A stretch of 64,000 nucleotides of DNA from the NCBI RefSeq assembly GCF_013408145.1, contig NZ_JACBZI010000001.1, positions 2,990,001-3,054,000 on the forward strand, given 5' to 3'. Positions 10,815 to 19,561 of the stretch are shown here, one piece after another. This DNA is from Nocardioides marinus. Lineage in GTDB: Bacteria > Actinomycetota > Actinomycetes > Propionibacteriales > Nocardioidaceae. Made by a program: the position numbers and the translations under genes. Numbering within the stretch: the first letter of the stretch is position 1; every line of letters starts with the position of its first letter. The notes under the pieces were generated by a model that saw only the letters and a list, made by a program, of their open reading frames with translations, did not search any database and was not told the DNA's origin.

Positions 10815-12104
10815 CTACTTCCGCGCACGCGCAACGGCCTGGTCGTCCCAGACACGAGGAATGAGGCTACCCGGCGCCCGCAGGGCGGTCAAAACCCGAC
10901 GGAGGCCCAGGAACAGGGCCGCGCAGAGGACCGTGCCGAGCACCGTCGCCGCCCCTCCGACCAGGAGGGTCCAGCGAGCACCGTACGTCTCCCCCACCCA
11001 GCCGATGAACGGCGCCCCCAGCGGCGTCCCGCCGATGAAGATCATCATGTACAGCGCCATCACCCGCCCCCGCATCACGGGGTCGGTGTGCAGCTGCAGG
11101 TGGGCGTTGGCGCTGGTGATCATCGTCAGCGCCGCCAGCCCCAGCAGCGGGCACAGCAGGGCGAAGACGAGGTACGACGGTGCCAGCCCGGCCACGACCT
11201 CGAGCGCGCCGAAGGCCACCGCCGCCCCCACGACCAGCCGGTGCCGCACGTGCGGTCGGCGGGCGGCCATCAGCGACCCGGCCAAGGATCCGACGGCCAG
11301 GAAGGTGCCGAGCAGGCCGTACTCGGTGGGACCGCGCCCGAAGACCTCGGTGGCCATCAGGGCGCTGGTCATCTGGAAGTTCAGCCCGAAGGTGCCCGCG
11401 AAGAACACGATGCCCAGGATCAGCAGCAGGTCGGGCCGGCCCCGGACGTAGGCCACGCCCTCGCGCACCTGGCCGGGCCGTCGCGGGACCCGGTCGGGCG
11501 TGCGCAGGGCCGCCCCGTCCAGGGCGCGCAGGGTGAGCACGGGAGCGGCGTACGAGAGGCCGTTGAGGAGGATGACCCATCCGGTGCCGACGACGCCGGC
11601 GCCGAACGCGGCGATCAGCAGCCCGGCCAGCGCCGGGCCGATGATGCGGGCGGTGTTGAAGCTGGCGGAGTTCAGGCCCACGGCGTTGGTGAGGTCGTCG
11701 GGGCCGACGATCTCGGAGACGAAGGACTGGCGCGCCGGCGCGTCGAAGGCCGAGGCCACGCCGAGGACGAGCGCCAGGACGTAGACGTGCCAGATCTGCA
11801 CCTGGTCGGTCACCGCCAGCAGCCCGAGCACCACCGCCGGGACCGCCATCGCCACGTTGGTGACCTGCAGCAGCCAGCGCTTGGGCACGCGGTCGGCGAT
11901 GACGCCCGCGACCGGCGAGAGCAGCAGGAACGGCAGGAACTGCAGCCCCGTCACGACGCCGAGCGCCGCACCCGAGCCGGTGAGCACCAGGACCAGCCAG
12001 TCCTGGGCCACGCGCTGCATCCAGGTGCCGACGTTGGACACCAGGGCACCGCCGGCGTAGCGCCGGTAGTTGGCGTTGGACAGGGCGCGGAACGTGGGAC
12101 TCAG
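10815..12104 (-). CDS. MFS transporter (MFS_3 / EntS-like), probable CTG start
   Basis: This is a 12-TM major facilitator of the enterobactin-exporter-like MFS_3 family, probably a drug or siderophore exporter. The core LVSNVGTWMQRVAQDWLVL and the loop LSPVAGVIADRVPKRWLL are typical. A GTG at 12041 would drop the first helix entry. Upstream, the frame reads LSPTFRALSNANYRRYAGGA, exactly the family N-terminus. The only codon there with a Shine-Dalgarno (GGAGG, 7-nt spacer) is CTG at 12104. The start is therefore proposed as CTG, giving 429 aa. Confidence 0.8.
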   Translation of the reverse strand: MSPTFRALSNANYRRYAGGALVSNVGTWMQRVAQDWLVLVLTGSGAALGVVTGLQFLPFLLLSPVAGVIADRVPKRWLLQVTNVAMAVPAVVLGLLAVTDQVQIWHVYVLALVLGVASAFDAPARQSFVSEIVGPDDLTNAVGLNSASFNTARIIGPALAGLLIAAFGAGVVGTGWVILLNGLSYAAPVLTLRALDGAALRTPDRVPRRPGQVREGVAYVRGRPDLLLILGIVFFAGTFGLNFQMTSALMATEVFGRGPTEYGLLGTFLAVGSLAGSLMAARRPHVRHRLVVGAAVAFGALEVVAGLAPSYLVFALLCPLLGLAALTMITSANAHLQLHTDPVMRGRVMALYMMIFIGGTPLGAPFIGWVGETYGARWTLLVGGAATVLGTVLCAALFLGLRRVLTALRAPGSLIPRVWDDQAVARARK

Positions 12105-12180
12105 GTCGTCGCCTCCGGGAGTGGCTGGAAGGGATGTCGACCGGTCAACAACGTGTCGGCGTCAACCATTCCCGGCGGGC

Positions 12181-12258
12181 GGTTTCACCACCCGGGTGGT
12201 GAAACCGGCGCTTGCCTGCTGGAACTCCGTGAGCCAAGCGGCAGTTCCGGTCGACCAG
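12181..12258. repeat. Interspersed palindromic repeat, copy A
   Basis: A 26-bp perfect palindrome at 12181-12206 (core CACCACCCGGGTGGTG) is followed by GGAACTCCG and GTTCCGGTCGACCAG words that recur in copies at 17409 and 30569. A CGCTTG/CAAGCG inverted pair sits within the second half. It lies just downstream of the purine permease stop and upstream of the MFS gene. It may act as a terminator or be a REP-like element. Confidence 0.75.
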
Positions 12259-12268
12259 TCCGCGGGCG

Positions 12269-13735
12269 TCAGGTGAGCCAGGAGGTGATCGGGTCGATCG
12301 CGAAGTAGACGACGAACAGCCCGGCGACCACGGCGAGCAGCGGGTGGATGGTGCGGACCTTGCCCAGGACGACCTTGATGAGGACGTAGGAGACGAACCC
12401 GGCGCCGATGCCCACGGTGATGGAGTAGGTGAACGGCATCAGCACGATCGTGAGGAACGCCGGCAGCGCCACCTCGACGTCGGACCAGTCGATCTCGGTG
12501 ACCTGCTGCATCATCAAGAAGCCCACCAGCACCAGGGCCGGGACGGCGGCCTCCGAGGGGATGGCGCGCACGACCGGGGTGAAGAACATCGCGGCCAGGA
12601 AGAGCAGCCCGGTCACGACCGAGGCCAGCCCGGTGCGAGCACCCTCCCCCACGCCCGAGGCGGACTCGATGTAGGAGGTGTTGGAGGAGACCCCGGCGGC
12701 GCCACCGGCGATCGCGGCGACCGAGTCGACCACGAGGATGCGCTGGGTGTGCGGCGGCACGCCCTCCTCGTCGTTGAGACCGGCCTCGGCACCGATGGCG
12801 GTCATCGTGCCCATCGTGTCGAAGAAGTCGGCCAGCAGCAGCGAGAAGACCAGCAGCAGGGCGGCGATGATCCCGATCGTCTCGAAGGCACCGAACAGCG
12901 AGAACTCCCCCAGCGTCGCCAGGTCGGGGACGTCCACGAAGCCGTCGACGGTCGGGACGCTCAGCGACCAGCCGCCCGGGTTGTCCGCGGAGCGGCCACC
13001 CAGGTCGAGCACGCCCTCCAGCACCGCGGCCGCGACGGTGGCGACCAGGATGGCGATCAGGATGGCGCCGCGGACCTTGCGCACCCACAGCGCCACGAGC
13101 AGCACCAGGCCGAGCGCGAAGACGAGAACCGGCCAGCCGGCCAGCGTGCCCCCGGCGCCGAGCTGCACCGGCACGGTCGTCTGCGCGGCGTCGGGGATGC
13201 GGGTCACGAAGCCGGCGTCGACGAAGCCGATCAGGGCGATGAACAGCCCGATCCCGACAGAGATCGCCACCTTCAGCTGGGTGGGGACGGCGTGGAAGAC
13301 CGCCGTACGGAACCCGGTGAGGACCAGCACGAGGATGACCAGGCCCTCCAGGACCACCAGGCCCATCGCGTCGGCCCAGGTCGCCTGGGTGGCGATGGCG
13401 ACCGCGACGAACGCGTTGAGGCCCAGACCGGTGGCCAGCGCCAGGGGGAACTTGGCCACCGTGCCCATGAGGATCGTGAGGACGCCGGCGACCAGCGCGG
13501 TGCCCGCCGCGATGGCCGGCAGGTTGGAGCCGTCGCCGGGACCGCCCCCGAGGTAGGCGCCGGTGGAGTCGGGCACGAAGCCGAGAATCAGCGGGTTGAG
13601 CACGATGATGTAGGCCATCGTCAAGAAGGTGACGACCCCGCCGCGGACCTCGCGGCCCACGGTCGAGCCGCGGGCGGTGATCTCGAAGTAGCGGTCGAGG
13701 GTGCTGGTGGCGCTCGGGGTCGCGGTGCTGCTCAC
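12269..13735 (-). CDS. Purine permease, NCS2 AzgA/PbuG type
   Basis: The 488-aa membrane protein belongs to the NCS2 AzgA-like branch, which imports adenine, guanine and hypoxanthine by proton symport. Diagnostic stretches are LTMAYIIVLNPLIL (TM1), FPLALATGLGLNAFVA, ADFFDTMGTMTAIGAEAGL and SNTSYIESASGVGEGARTGL, plus about 13 hydrophobic segments. The start is GTG. It is divergent from the DUF2530 gene with a 71-bp promoter region between. No purine riboswitch fold is apparent upstream. Substrate specificity within purines is not decided by sequence. Confidence 0.9.
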   Translation of the reverse strand: MSSTATPSATSTLDRYFEITARGSTVGREVRGGVVTFLTMAYIIVLNPLILGFVPDSTGAYLGGGPGDGSNLPAIAAGTALVAGVLTILMGTVAKFPLALATGLGLNAFVAVAIATQATWADAMGLVVLEGLVILVLVLTGFRTAVFHAVPTQLKVAISVGIGLFIALIGFVDAGFVTRIPDAAQTTVPVQLGAGGTLAGWPVLVFALGLVLLVALWVRKVRGAILIAILVATVAAAVLEGVLDLGGRSADNPGGWSLSVPTVDGFVDVPDLATLGEFSLFGAFETIGIIAALLLVFSLLLADFFDTMGTMTAIGAEAGLNDEEGVPPHTQRILVVDSVAAIAGGAAGVSSNTSYIESASGVGEGARTGLASVVTGLLFLAAMFFTPVVRAIPSEAAVPALVLVGFLMMQQVTEIDWSDVEVALPAFLTIVLMPFTYSITVGIGAGFVSYVLIKVVLGKVRTIHPLLAVVAGLFVVYFAIDPITSWLT

Positions 13736-13806
13736 GGAGGCACACCCAACCAGACCGCCGCGCCGGGCGTCGAGGGGGTCCCGCCCGGGCGGCTACAGTC
13801 GCGCTC

Positions 13807-14097
13807 GTGGACCTGCGCGACGAGCAGCCGACCCAGCACGAGATCGGCAACCGCACCTTCCTGGTGGCCGACGTCGACCCGCTCGACGTCGACGGCGTGC
13901 GCACCGTCTCGGTGGGGTCGGGGCTGTTCCTGCTGGGCTTCTTGGCGCTGCTCCCGTTCTACGGCTCGCTGCAGGAGAACGGGCGCACCTGGTGGCTATG
14001 GATGTGCCTGACCGGCTTCGCCCTCGGCCTGTTCGGCGTGGAGTACTGCCGGCGGCGCCGGCGCGCCCGCGACCGGATGCGCGAGGACGGCGTGTGA
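13807..14097 (+). CDS. DUF2530 family small membrane protein
   Basis: The 96-aa protein has two hydrophobic helices (about residues 39-53 and 62-80) linked by GSLQENGRTWWLWM and ends in a basic cluster YCRRRRRARDRMRE. This is the DUF2530 layout, an actinobacterial family of unknown function. The GTG start is 7 nt after a TACAGT hexamer (13794-13799), so the mRNA is probably leaderless. The stop overlaps the methyltransferase start as GTGA, which suggests a two-gene operon. Confidence 0.85.
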   Translation: MDLRDEQPTQHEIGNRTFLVADVDPLDVDGVRTVSVGSGLFLLGFLALLPFYGSLQENGRTWWLWMCLTGFALGLFGVEYCRRRRRARDRMREDGV

Positions 14098-14753
14098 GCA
14101 CCCTGCCGCCCACCCGGTGGGAGCAGGCCGGACCCGCCGCGGCGCAGGGCTTCGGCCGCAAGTTCGGCGAGCTCGTGGCCAGCGGCCAGGACGTCGACGG
14201 CGAGGCCCGCCTCGCCGACACGCTGCTGCCGCGCGGCGCCCGGGTGCTGGACGTCGGCGCCGGCATGGGCCGGGTCACCGCCGCTTTGTCCGCGCGCGGC
14301 CACACGGTGGTCGGCGTCGAGCCCGACCTCGCGCTGGTCGAGCAGGCACGGGCCACCTACCCGGGCATCGACGTCCTGCACAGCGACGTGCTCGGGCTCG
14401 ACGACGCGCTGCTCGGGGACCGGCCCGCGCAGTTCGACCTGGTCGTCGTCGTCGGGAACGTCATGGTGTTCCTCGCCGAGGGCACCGAGCGCCGCGTGCT
14501 CTCGCTGCTGCGCTCGCGCCTGGCCCCCGGCGGGCGGGTGCTGCTCGGCTTCCACCTCGTCGGGGCACCGGCGCACGCGCGGTCCTACCCCGCCGAGGAG
14601 TTCGTCGCCGACGCCGAGGCGTCCGGGCTGCGGGTCGACGCGCGGTTCGGGTCCTACGAGCTGCACCCCGCGAACGAGGAGTACGCCGTGTGGGTGCTGT
14701 CGGCCTCCCACGCAGGTCCCCCGCCGACCGACTTCGGGCACGCCTTCAGCTGA
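14094..14753 (+). CDS. Class I SAM-dependent methyltransferase
   Basis: The 219-aa protein has a Rossmann methyltransferase fold: motif I RVLDVGAGMGRVTAALS near residues 49-65, an acidic strand end VVGVEPD, and motif IV-like FDLVVVVGNVMVFL near 121-134. It resembles small-molecule methyltransferases; the substrate cannot be told. The GTG start overlaps the DUF2530 stop by 4 nt. The gene ends immediately before a 72-bp tandem repeat. Confidence 0.85.
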   Translation: MSTLPPTRWEQAGPAAAQGFGRKFGELVASGQDVDGEARLADTLLPRGARVLDVGAGMGRVTAALSARGHTVVGVEPDLALVEQARATYPGIDVLHSDVLGLDDALLGDRPAQFDLVVVVGNVMVFLAEGTERRVLSLLRSRLAPGGRVLLGFHLVGAPAHARSYPAEEFVADAEASGLRVDARFGSYELHPANEEYAVWVLSASHAGPPPTDFGHAFS

Positions 14754-14757
14754 GGCC

Positions 14758-14928
14758 GGCGACCGAGGTCGCCGGGTCTCGACGCCCGCTCGCTGGCGCT
14801 CGCTGCTCGACCAGCGGTGGGTCCAGGTCGGCGACCGAGGTCGCCGGGTCTCGACGCCCGCTCGCTGGCGCTCGCTGCTCGACCAGCGGTGGGTCCAGGT
14901 CGGCGACCGAGGTCGCCGGGTCTCGACA
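14758..14928. repeat. 72-bp tandem repeat between convergent genes
   Basis: Two complete 72-bp units (14758-14829 and 14830-14901) are essentially identical, and a third breaks off after about 26 bp. Each unit contains CGACCGAGGTCG-type dyads and GCTCGCTGGCGCTCGCTGC. The array begins 4 nt past the methyltransferase stop and ends about 50 bp before the convergent DUF3027 stop, so it probably works in termination. A shorter relative lies at 41078-41150. It is noncoding on both strands as far as can be judged. Confidence 0.85.
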
Positions 14929-14978
14929 CGCGGGTCGCGCGCTCGACCACCATCGACGCGTCCGCTGGCGCGTCCGCG

Positions 14979-15767
14979 TCAGAACGTCTCGATGAGGCTG
15001 GCGTCGAGGTCGTCGACCACCGGCTCCGGGAGCGGCTGCGGCTCGTGCTTCTTGGCCAGCCGGACCTCGGAGTGGGCACCGCAGCCGTGGTCGAAGGAGA
15101 CGATCCGGCCGTCGTCGTTGGCGTCGCCGTTGGCGCACACGCCGAAGGTCTCGGCCAGCGGGCCGGCGATGCGCATGAGGAAGCCGCACGACGTGCACTG
15201 GTCGGGCGCCGACTGGGCGATCGGCGCACCGGGGCCGCCGTCGCCGTCGTACCACCGCTGGGCGGCGAGGTCGCGGCCCTCCGGGGAGAGCGTGCGCGAG
15301 CGGCCGAGGCCGAGGTCCTTGGCGACCTGGCGGATCTGCGCCTTGTCGTCGGCGTCGAGCGGGTCGTCGCCGAAGGAGTAGGTGGGCACCAGGCGAGGGT
15401 CGTCGTCGGCGACCGGCAGCAGGTCCCCCGGGGAGAGGTCGCCGGGGCGGATGCGCTCGCGGTAGGGCACCCACTCGGGGGCGACGATCGCCTCCTCGCC
15501 GGGCAGCAGCACCGTCTCGGCGACGGTCACGTGCTTCTGCCGAGGCGCGCGCACCAGGGTCACGCACCAGTGCCAGCCGACGTAGCCCTTGCGGGTGCAG
15601 GCGAAGCGGTGGGTGACCACCCGCTCGCCCTCGACGTCGTGGCCGAGGTGCTCGCCGACGTCACGCGGGTCGTCGACGTCGGCGATCAGGGCGTCGCGTG
15701 CGACGTCGACGGCCGCGACCGTGGCACGGTCGGGCTTGGCACGGGCGATGGTCGTCACGGCGGGCAA
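14979..15767 (-). CDS. DUF3027 family protein
   Basis: The 262-aa protein matches DUF3027, an actinobacterial family of unknown function. Diagnostic features are GYVGWHWCVTLVRAPRQKHV near residues 62-81, APEWVPYRERIRPGDLSPGD near 96-115, and a C-terminal Cys/His region (CTSCGFLM, GVCANGDANDDGRIVSFDHG) that could bind zinc. The start is probably TTG at 15767, placed 5 nt after GAGGAGG; a GTG three codons later is the alternative. It keeps company with DUF2530, MFS and cold-shock genes, as in other Actinobacteria. Confidence 0.85.
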   Translation of the reverse strand: MPAVTTIARAKPDRATVAAVDVARDALIADVDDPRDVGEHLGHDVEGERVVTHRFACTRKGYVGWHWCVTLVRAPRQKHVTVAETVLLPGEEAIVAPEWVPYRERIRPGDLSPGDLLPVADDDPRLVPTYSFGDDPLDADDKAQIRQVAKDLGLGRSRTLSPEGRDLAAQRWYDGDGGPGAPIAQSAPDQCTSCGFLMRIAGPLAETFGVCANGDANDDGRIVSFDHGCGAHSEVRLAKKHEPQPLPEPVVDDLDASLIETF

Positions 15768-15893
15768 TCATGCCTCCTCGGCCGTGCCCGTGTCAGGTCG
15801 CCCCGCGCATCGGGTCGCCGTCGCCGCCGGCACGGCCCCGGACCTCGTGTCCCTCACCCGACCTGCTCGGGGTCACCAGGCAGGATGGGGCGC

Positions 15894-17396
15894 ATGACGA
15901 CGCCGTCCGAGGACCAGCCCGGCGCCGCGTCCTCCGCGGGCGGCGGAGGTGGCACCTCCACGGGCACCCGGGGAGGTGCCCCGGGAGGCACCCCCGGGGC
16001 CGGATCAGGGGCAGGATCGGGTGCCGGCTCGGGCAGCCGCGCCAGGGCGGTCGGGCGCGGGCTGGGCACGGGTGCGCGGGCGACCGGGCGCGGTGCGGCC
16101 GGGTTCGCCCGGGCGACGGGCCGGGCGACGGCGTACGTCGGCAGCCAGGCGCGGCGCGCCGCCGGCGCCCAGGGCGCCGAGGACTCCGGGCTGAACCGGC
16201 TGATCTACCTGCACTTCTTCAACACCGCCGGCGACGCGGCCGTCGCGATCTCGCTGGCGGGCAGCCTGTTCTTCCAGGTGCCCTCGGGCGAGGCGCGCGG
16301 CCAGGTGGCGCTGTTCCTGGGCCTGACGATGCTGCCGTTCGCGATCGTCGCGCCGCTGATCGGGCCGTTCCTCGACCGCTTCTCCCACGGTCGCCGCTGG
16401 GCGATCGGGGCGACGATGGCCCTGCGGGCGTTCCTGGTGTGGGCGCTGGCCGGCGCCATCGCGGAGGGCGACTCGCCGTGGCTGTTCGCCGCCGCCCTCG
16501 GGGTGCTGGTCTCCTCGAAGGCCTACGGCGTGACCCGGGCCGCGGCGGTGCCGCGTCTGCTGCCCGAGGGGTTCACCCTGGTCAAGGCCAACGGGCGCGT
16601 CTCCCTGGCCGGCATCGTGGGGGCGTCGGTGTCCGCACCGATCGCCGGGCTGGCCTCGCTGGCCGGGTCGGAGTGGTCGCTGCGCTACGCGTTCCTGCTG
16701 TTCGTCGTCGCCGTCGTCTGCGCGATCCGGCTGCCGGAGAAGGTCGACTCGTCGGTGGGTGAGGGCGAGCTCGTGCTGATGGGCGAGACCCTGCGGCGCC
16801 CGGGCCGCCGCCCGCGGACCCGGATCCCGCGGGCCGTCGCGTTCGCCCTGCGGGCCAACTGCGGGCCGCGGTGGATGAGCGGGTTCCTGCTGATGTTCAT
16901 GGCCTTCCTGCTCCGCGAGAACCCGCCCGAGTCGGGGCTCTCCCCCGAGGTGCTGATCGCGCTCGTCGTCGGTGCCGCCGGTGCCGGCAACGGGCTCGGT
17001 GTCGCCATGGCCTCGCTGCTGCGCCGGATCAACCCGTCGGTGACGGTCGTGCTCGCGCTGCTCGCCGACGCCGCCCTGGCGCTCGTCGCGACGCTCTTCT
17101 ACGGCGTGCTGCCGCTGGTGCTGCTCGGCCTGGTGGCCGGGCTGTCGCAGTCCCTGGCGAAGTTCTGCCTCGACGCCACCATCCAGCGTGACGTGCCGAC
17201 CGGGGTCCAGGCCTCGGCGTTCGCGCGCTCGGACACGACCCTGCAGCTGGCGTGGGTCATCGGCGGCTTCGTGGGCATCGCGCTGCCCCTGGACCCGCCC
17301 CGGCTCGGGCTCGGGGTCGCCTTCGCCGTGCTCGCCGCGTGGTCGGTGTTCGTGCTGGCCAGCAGGCGGTCGATGCCGGTGCCGGTCGCCAGCTGA
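15894..17396 (+). CDS. MFS transporter with long Gly/Ala-rich N-terminal extension
   Basis: The 500-aa protein has about 95 residues of low-complexity Gly/Ala/Ser/Arg sequence and then a 12-TM major facilitator domain beginning near LNRLIYLHFFNTAGDAAVAI. Conserved loop sequence LIGPFLDRFSHGRRWAIG marks the MFS A-like motif. The family is found next to cspB-like genes in mycobacteria; the substrate is unknown. The ATG lies 7 nt after CAGGAT (15881-15886), so a leaderless transcript is possible. It converges with the cold-shock gene across palindromic repeat copy B. Confidence 0.85.
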   Translation: MTTPSEDQPGAASSAGGGGGTSTGTRGGAPGGTPGAGSGAGSGAGSGSRARAVGRGLGTGARATGRGAAGFARATGRATAYVGSQARRAAGAQGAEDSGLNRLIYLHFFNTAGDAAVAISLAGSLFFQVPSGEARGQVALFLGLTMLPFAIVAPLIGPFLDRFSHGRRWAIGATMALRAFLVWALAGAIAEGDSPWLFAAALGVLVSSKAYGVTRAAAVPRLLPEGFTLVKANGRVSLAGIVGASVSAPIAGLASLAGSEWSLRYAFLLFVVAVVCAIRLPEKVDSSVGEGELVLMGETLRRPGRRPRTRIPRAVAFALRANCGPRWMSGFLLMFMAFLLRENPPESGLSPEVLIALVVGAAGAGNGLGVAMASLLRRINPSVTVVLALLADAALALVATLFYGVLPLVLLGLVAGLSQSLAKFCLDATIQRDVPTGVQASAFARSDTTLQLAWVIGGFVGIALPLDPPRLGLGVAFAVLAAWSVFVLASRRSMPVPVAS

Positions 17397-17408
17397 GCGG
17401 GCTGTCCG

Positions 17409-17486
17409 GTGTCACCACCCTGGTGGTGGAACCGGCCCCTGCCTCACGGAACTCCGGTCGACCAGCGGCAGCTCCACGAGACCAGC
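17409..17486. repeat. Interspersed palindromic repeat, copy B
   Basis: An imperfect palindrome at 17409-17434 (core CACCACCCTGGTGGTG) is followed by GGAACTCCGGTCGACCAG and GGCAGCTCCACGAGACCAG words shared with copies A and C. It lies 12 nt past the MFS stop and before the convergent cold-shock gene, fitting a bidirectional terminator or a REP-like element. Confidence 0.75.
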
Positions 17487-17520
17487 CCGCGGTCGGACTG
17501 CAGCGCGCGGGGGCGCCGGA

Positions 17521-17916
17521 CTAGGAGTCGAGCTCGTCGGCGAGGGCGCGGAGCACCTTGGCGGTCTGCTTGCCGGCCGCCTTGTCGGGGTGCCGGCCGT
17601 GGCGGTAGGCCTCGGAGGTCGAGTCGAGGAGGCGGATGACGTCCTCGACGATGGTGACCATCGCGTCGGGCGACTTCCGCTTCGCCTCGGCGCGGTTGCG
17701 GCTCACCGAGGCGGGGGCGTCGAGGATGCGCACCTGCAGCGCCTGGTCGCCGCGGCGGCCCTGGGCGATGCCGAACTCGACCTTGGTCCCCGGCTTCAGC
17801 GCGGTCGTGCCCTCGGGCAGCGCCTCGGCGCGCACGTAGACGTCGGGCCCGGACTCCTGGGACAGGAAGCCGAAGCCCTTCTCGGCGTCGTACCACTTCA
17901 CCTTGCCAGTCGGCAC
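17521..17916 (-). CDS. Cold-shock domain protein with C-terminal helical extension
   Basis: The 131-aa protein has an N-terminal cold-shock domain: GKVKWYDAEKGFGFLSQ with RNP1 KGFGF near residues 12-16 and RNP2-like DVYVR near 27-31. A C-terminal helical part of about 60 residues ends in KVLRALADELDS. It resembles mycobacterial CspB (Rv0871 type) more than the 67-aa CspA proteins, and would bind single-stranded RNA or DNA. The chosen start is GTG at 17916 with GAGGA upstream. A TATCCT hexamer on the minus strand near 17978 gives a leader of about 55 nt with a GC-rich dyad. Confidence 0.88.
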   Translation of the reverse strand: MPTGKVKWYDAEKGFGFLSQESGPDVYVRAEALPEGTTALKPGTKVEFGIAQGRRGDQALQVRILDAPASVSRNRAEAKRKSPDAMVTIVEDVIRLLDSTSEAYRHGRHPDKAAGKQTAKVLRALADELDS

Positions 17917-18030
17917 TGCACTCGTTCCTCGGTCGGGGTCGGGAGCCACCGGCGTGTGCCGGAGCCGGGCAAGGATATGCAGCCCGGCAAGCGCGGGGCC
18001 ATCGGGATCCGCCGGACGGTCAGCGGAGGG

Positions 18031-18771
18031 TCACCCGGAGAGCAGGTCGGGCGCCAGCGTCGAGACCCCGACGACCAGCCCGCTGACGTTGGCCGCAAGC
18101 AGCACCAGGGTCCACAGCACCGACGGGACCCGCGTCAGCCGCGCCAGCTGGTCGGGGTCGGAGCCGCGGCGTCCGGCGCGGCCGGCCACCAGCAGCTCGA
18201 GAAGCGGCCGGGGCGCGGCGAGCAGGAGCAGCCACGCGAGCAGCAGTGCCAGCGCGGACTGCGCGCGGGCATCGGCGTACCAGGTGACGGCGACGGTCCC
18301 GGCGAGCACGACCACGACCACCAGCAGGCCGAAGCCGTTGCGGATCCACAGCAGGACCAGCAGGAGCAGCACGGACAGCGACCACAGCAGCAGCAGGGCC
18401 CGGCCGTCGGCGAGCAGCAGGGCCGCCCCCAGTCCCACCAGCGCCGGCGCGAGGTAGCCGGCCGCGAGCATCGCCACCATGCCCGGGCCGCTGGGCCGGC
18501 CGCGGGAGACCGTCACGCCGCTGGTGTCGGAGTGCAGCCGGATGCCCTGCAGCCGGCGCCCCACCCCCAGCGCCACCAGCGCGTGACCGGCCTCGTGCAC
18601 CACCGTGACGAGCAGCCGCACCCGCGGCCAGGTCCCCGGCCACAGGACCAGGGCCAGCGCGACGGCCCCGGCACCCAGCACGACCGCGGGGTCCGGCAGC
18701 GCCTGGCGGGAGGTGAGGTCGGACCACACGCGGTCCCAGCCGCTCTCCAGCCCCGCCGCGAGCGTCCTCAC
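18031..18771 (-). CDS. M50-type membrane metallopeptidase
   Basis: The 246-aa, largely hydrophobic protein carries the zinc motif HEAGH (about residues 59-63) at the end of a membrane segment, then several further TM helices. This is the layout of site-2-protease-like M50 families in Actinobacteria. Its substrate is unknown. GTG at 18771 overlaps the HAD gene stop (GTGA), so the two are co-translated. A similar gene lies next to cspB in mycobacteria. Confidence 0.82.
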   Translation of the reverse strand: MRTLAAGLESGWDRVWSDLTSRQALPDPAVVLGAGAVALALVLWPGTWPRVRLLVTVVHEAGHALVALGVGRRLQGIRLHSDTSGVTVSRGRPSGPGMVAMLAAGYLAPALVGLGAALLLADGRALLLLWSLSVLLLLVLLWIRNGFGLLVVVVVLAGTVAVTWYADARAQSALALLLAWLLLLAAPRPLLELLVAGRAGRRGSDPDQLARLTRVPSVLWTLVLLAANVSGLVVGVSTLAPDLLSG

Positions 18772-19412
18772 GAGGCGGGTCGCTCGGCGAGGTGGTCGTC
18801 GAGCCAGTCGGGGAACTCGTGCAGCGAGGTCAGCACGACGTCGGTGCCGGCGTCGAGCAGCTCCGCGCGCCCGCAGCCGCCGGTCAGCACCGAGACGCTC
18901 AGCGCCCCGGCCGCACGGGCGCCCTCGACGTCGTGCACGTGGTCGCCGACGTAGACGCCGGCTCCCTCCTCGCGCAGCACCTCGGCCTTGCCGGTGCCCC
19001 AGACCCAACCCTCCAGCCGGTCCACCTCGAGGCCGAGGTGGTCCAGGTGCAGCCTGGCGTTCGGGGCGTACTTGCCGGTGACGACCAGGACCCTCCCCCC
19101 GTGGCGCCGCACGGCACCCACCGCCTCGTGCGCCCCCGGCAGCGTCGGCACCGGGACGATGGCGTGCGCGGGGTAGAGCGCCCGGAACCGGTCCCCCGCC
19201 GGACCGATCTCCTCGGCCCGCAGGTGGTCGGCCAGCAGGTGCTCCAGCGGAGGACCCAGCCGCTCGGTCATCTGCTCCACCGGGAAGTCGACCCCCAGCT
19301 CGCGGCCCAGGACCCGCAGGACCTCGCCGAAGCCGGGGGCGGTGTCGATCAGCGTCATGTCGAGGTCGAAGCCCACGACGGGACCGGTCGGGCGGGGCGG
19401 CTGCTGGCTCAC
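18768..19412 (-). CDS. HAD-superfamily phosphatase (phosphoglycolate phosphatase-like)
   Basis: The 214-aa protein has HAD motif I GFDLDMTLIDT (nucleophile Asp near residue 16), motif II VVTGKY near residue 110, a Lys near 141, and motif IV VGDHVHDVEGARAAG near 154-168. A helical cap lies between motifs I and II, as in Gph-like enzymes. The substrate is not determined. The GTG start is 6 nt after TAGGCT on the minus strand (19424 to 19419), so the mRNA looks leaderless. It is the first gene of an operon with the M50 peptidase. Confidence 0.86.
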   Translation of the reverse strand: MSQQPPRPTGPVVGFDLDMTLIDTAPGFGEVLRVLGRELGVDFPVEQMTERLGPPLEHLLADHLRAEEIGPAGDRFRALYPAHAIVPVPTLPGAHEAVGAVRRHGGRVLVVTGKYAPNARLHLDHLGLEVDRLEGWVWGTGKAEVLREEGAGVYVGDHVHDVEGARAAGALSVSVLTGGCGRAELLDAGTDVVLTSLHEFPDWLDDHLAERPAS

Positions 19413-19561
19413 GCGCCGAGCCTAGGGGCGCTCCGGCTGCCCCGGGACCGCCGCCTTCCCCCGTCCGGCTGCCCTCGTCCGCCACATCGGTCACAATGGT
19501 GAGTCCGGCGTCCGCGCGACGCCGCCGACCCCACCGCGCCCGACGTACGACGAGGTCCACC

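Noticed and set aside
10491..12308. A 605-codon plus-strand frame opposite the MFS exporter
   Set aside because: Its composition is that of a codon shadow and it crosses the str leader and repeat copy A.
13736..13806. Purine riboswitch before the permease gene
   Set aside because: The 71-bp gap is too short and lacks the conserved loop-loop sequences.
12344..14011. A long plus-strand open frame opposite the purine permease
   Set aside because: It encodes a His/Asp/Gln/Arg-rich chain without domains, and the minus frame is a clear NCS2 permease.
14758..14928. Possible CRISPR array from the repeated 72-bp units
   Set aside because: The units are contiguous without unique spacers and no cas gene is near.
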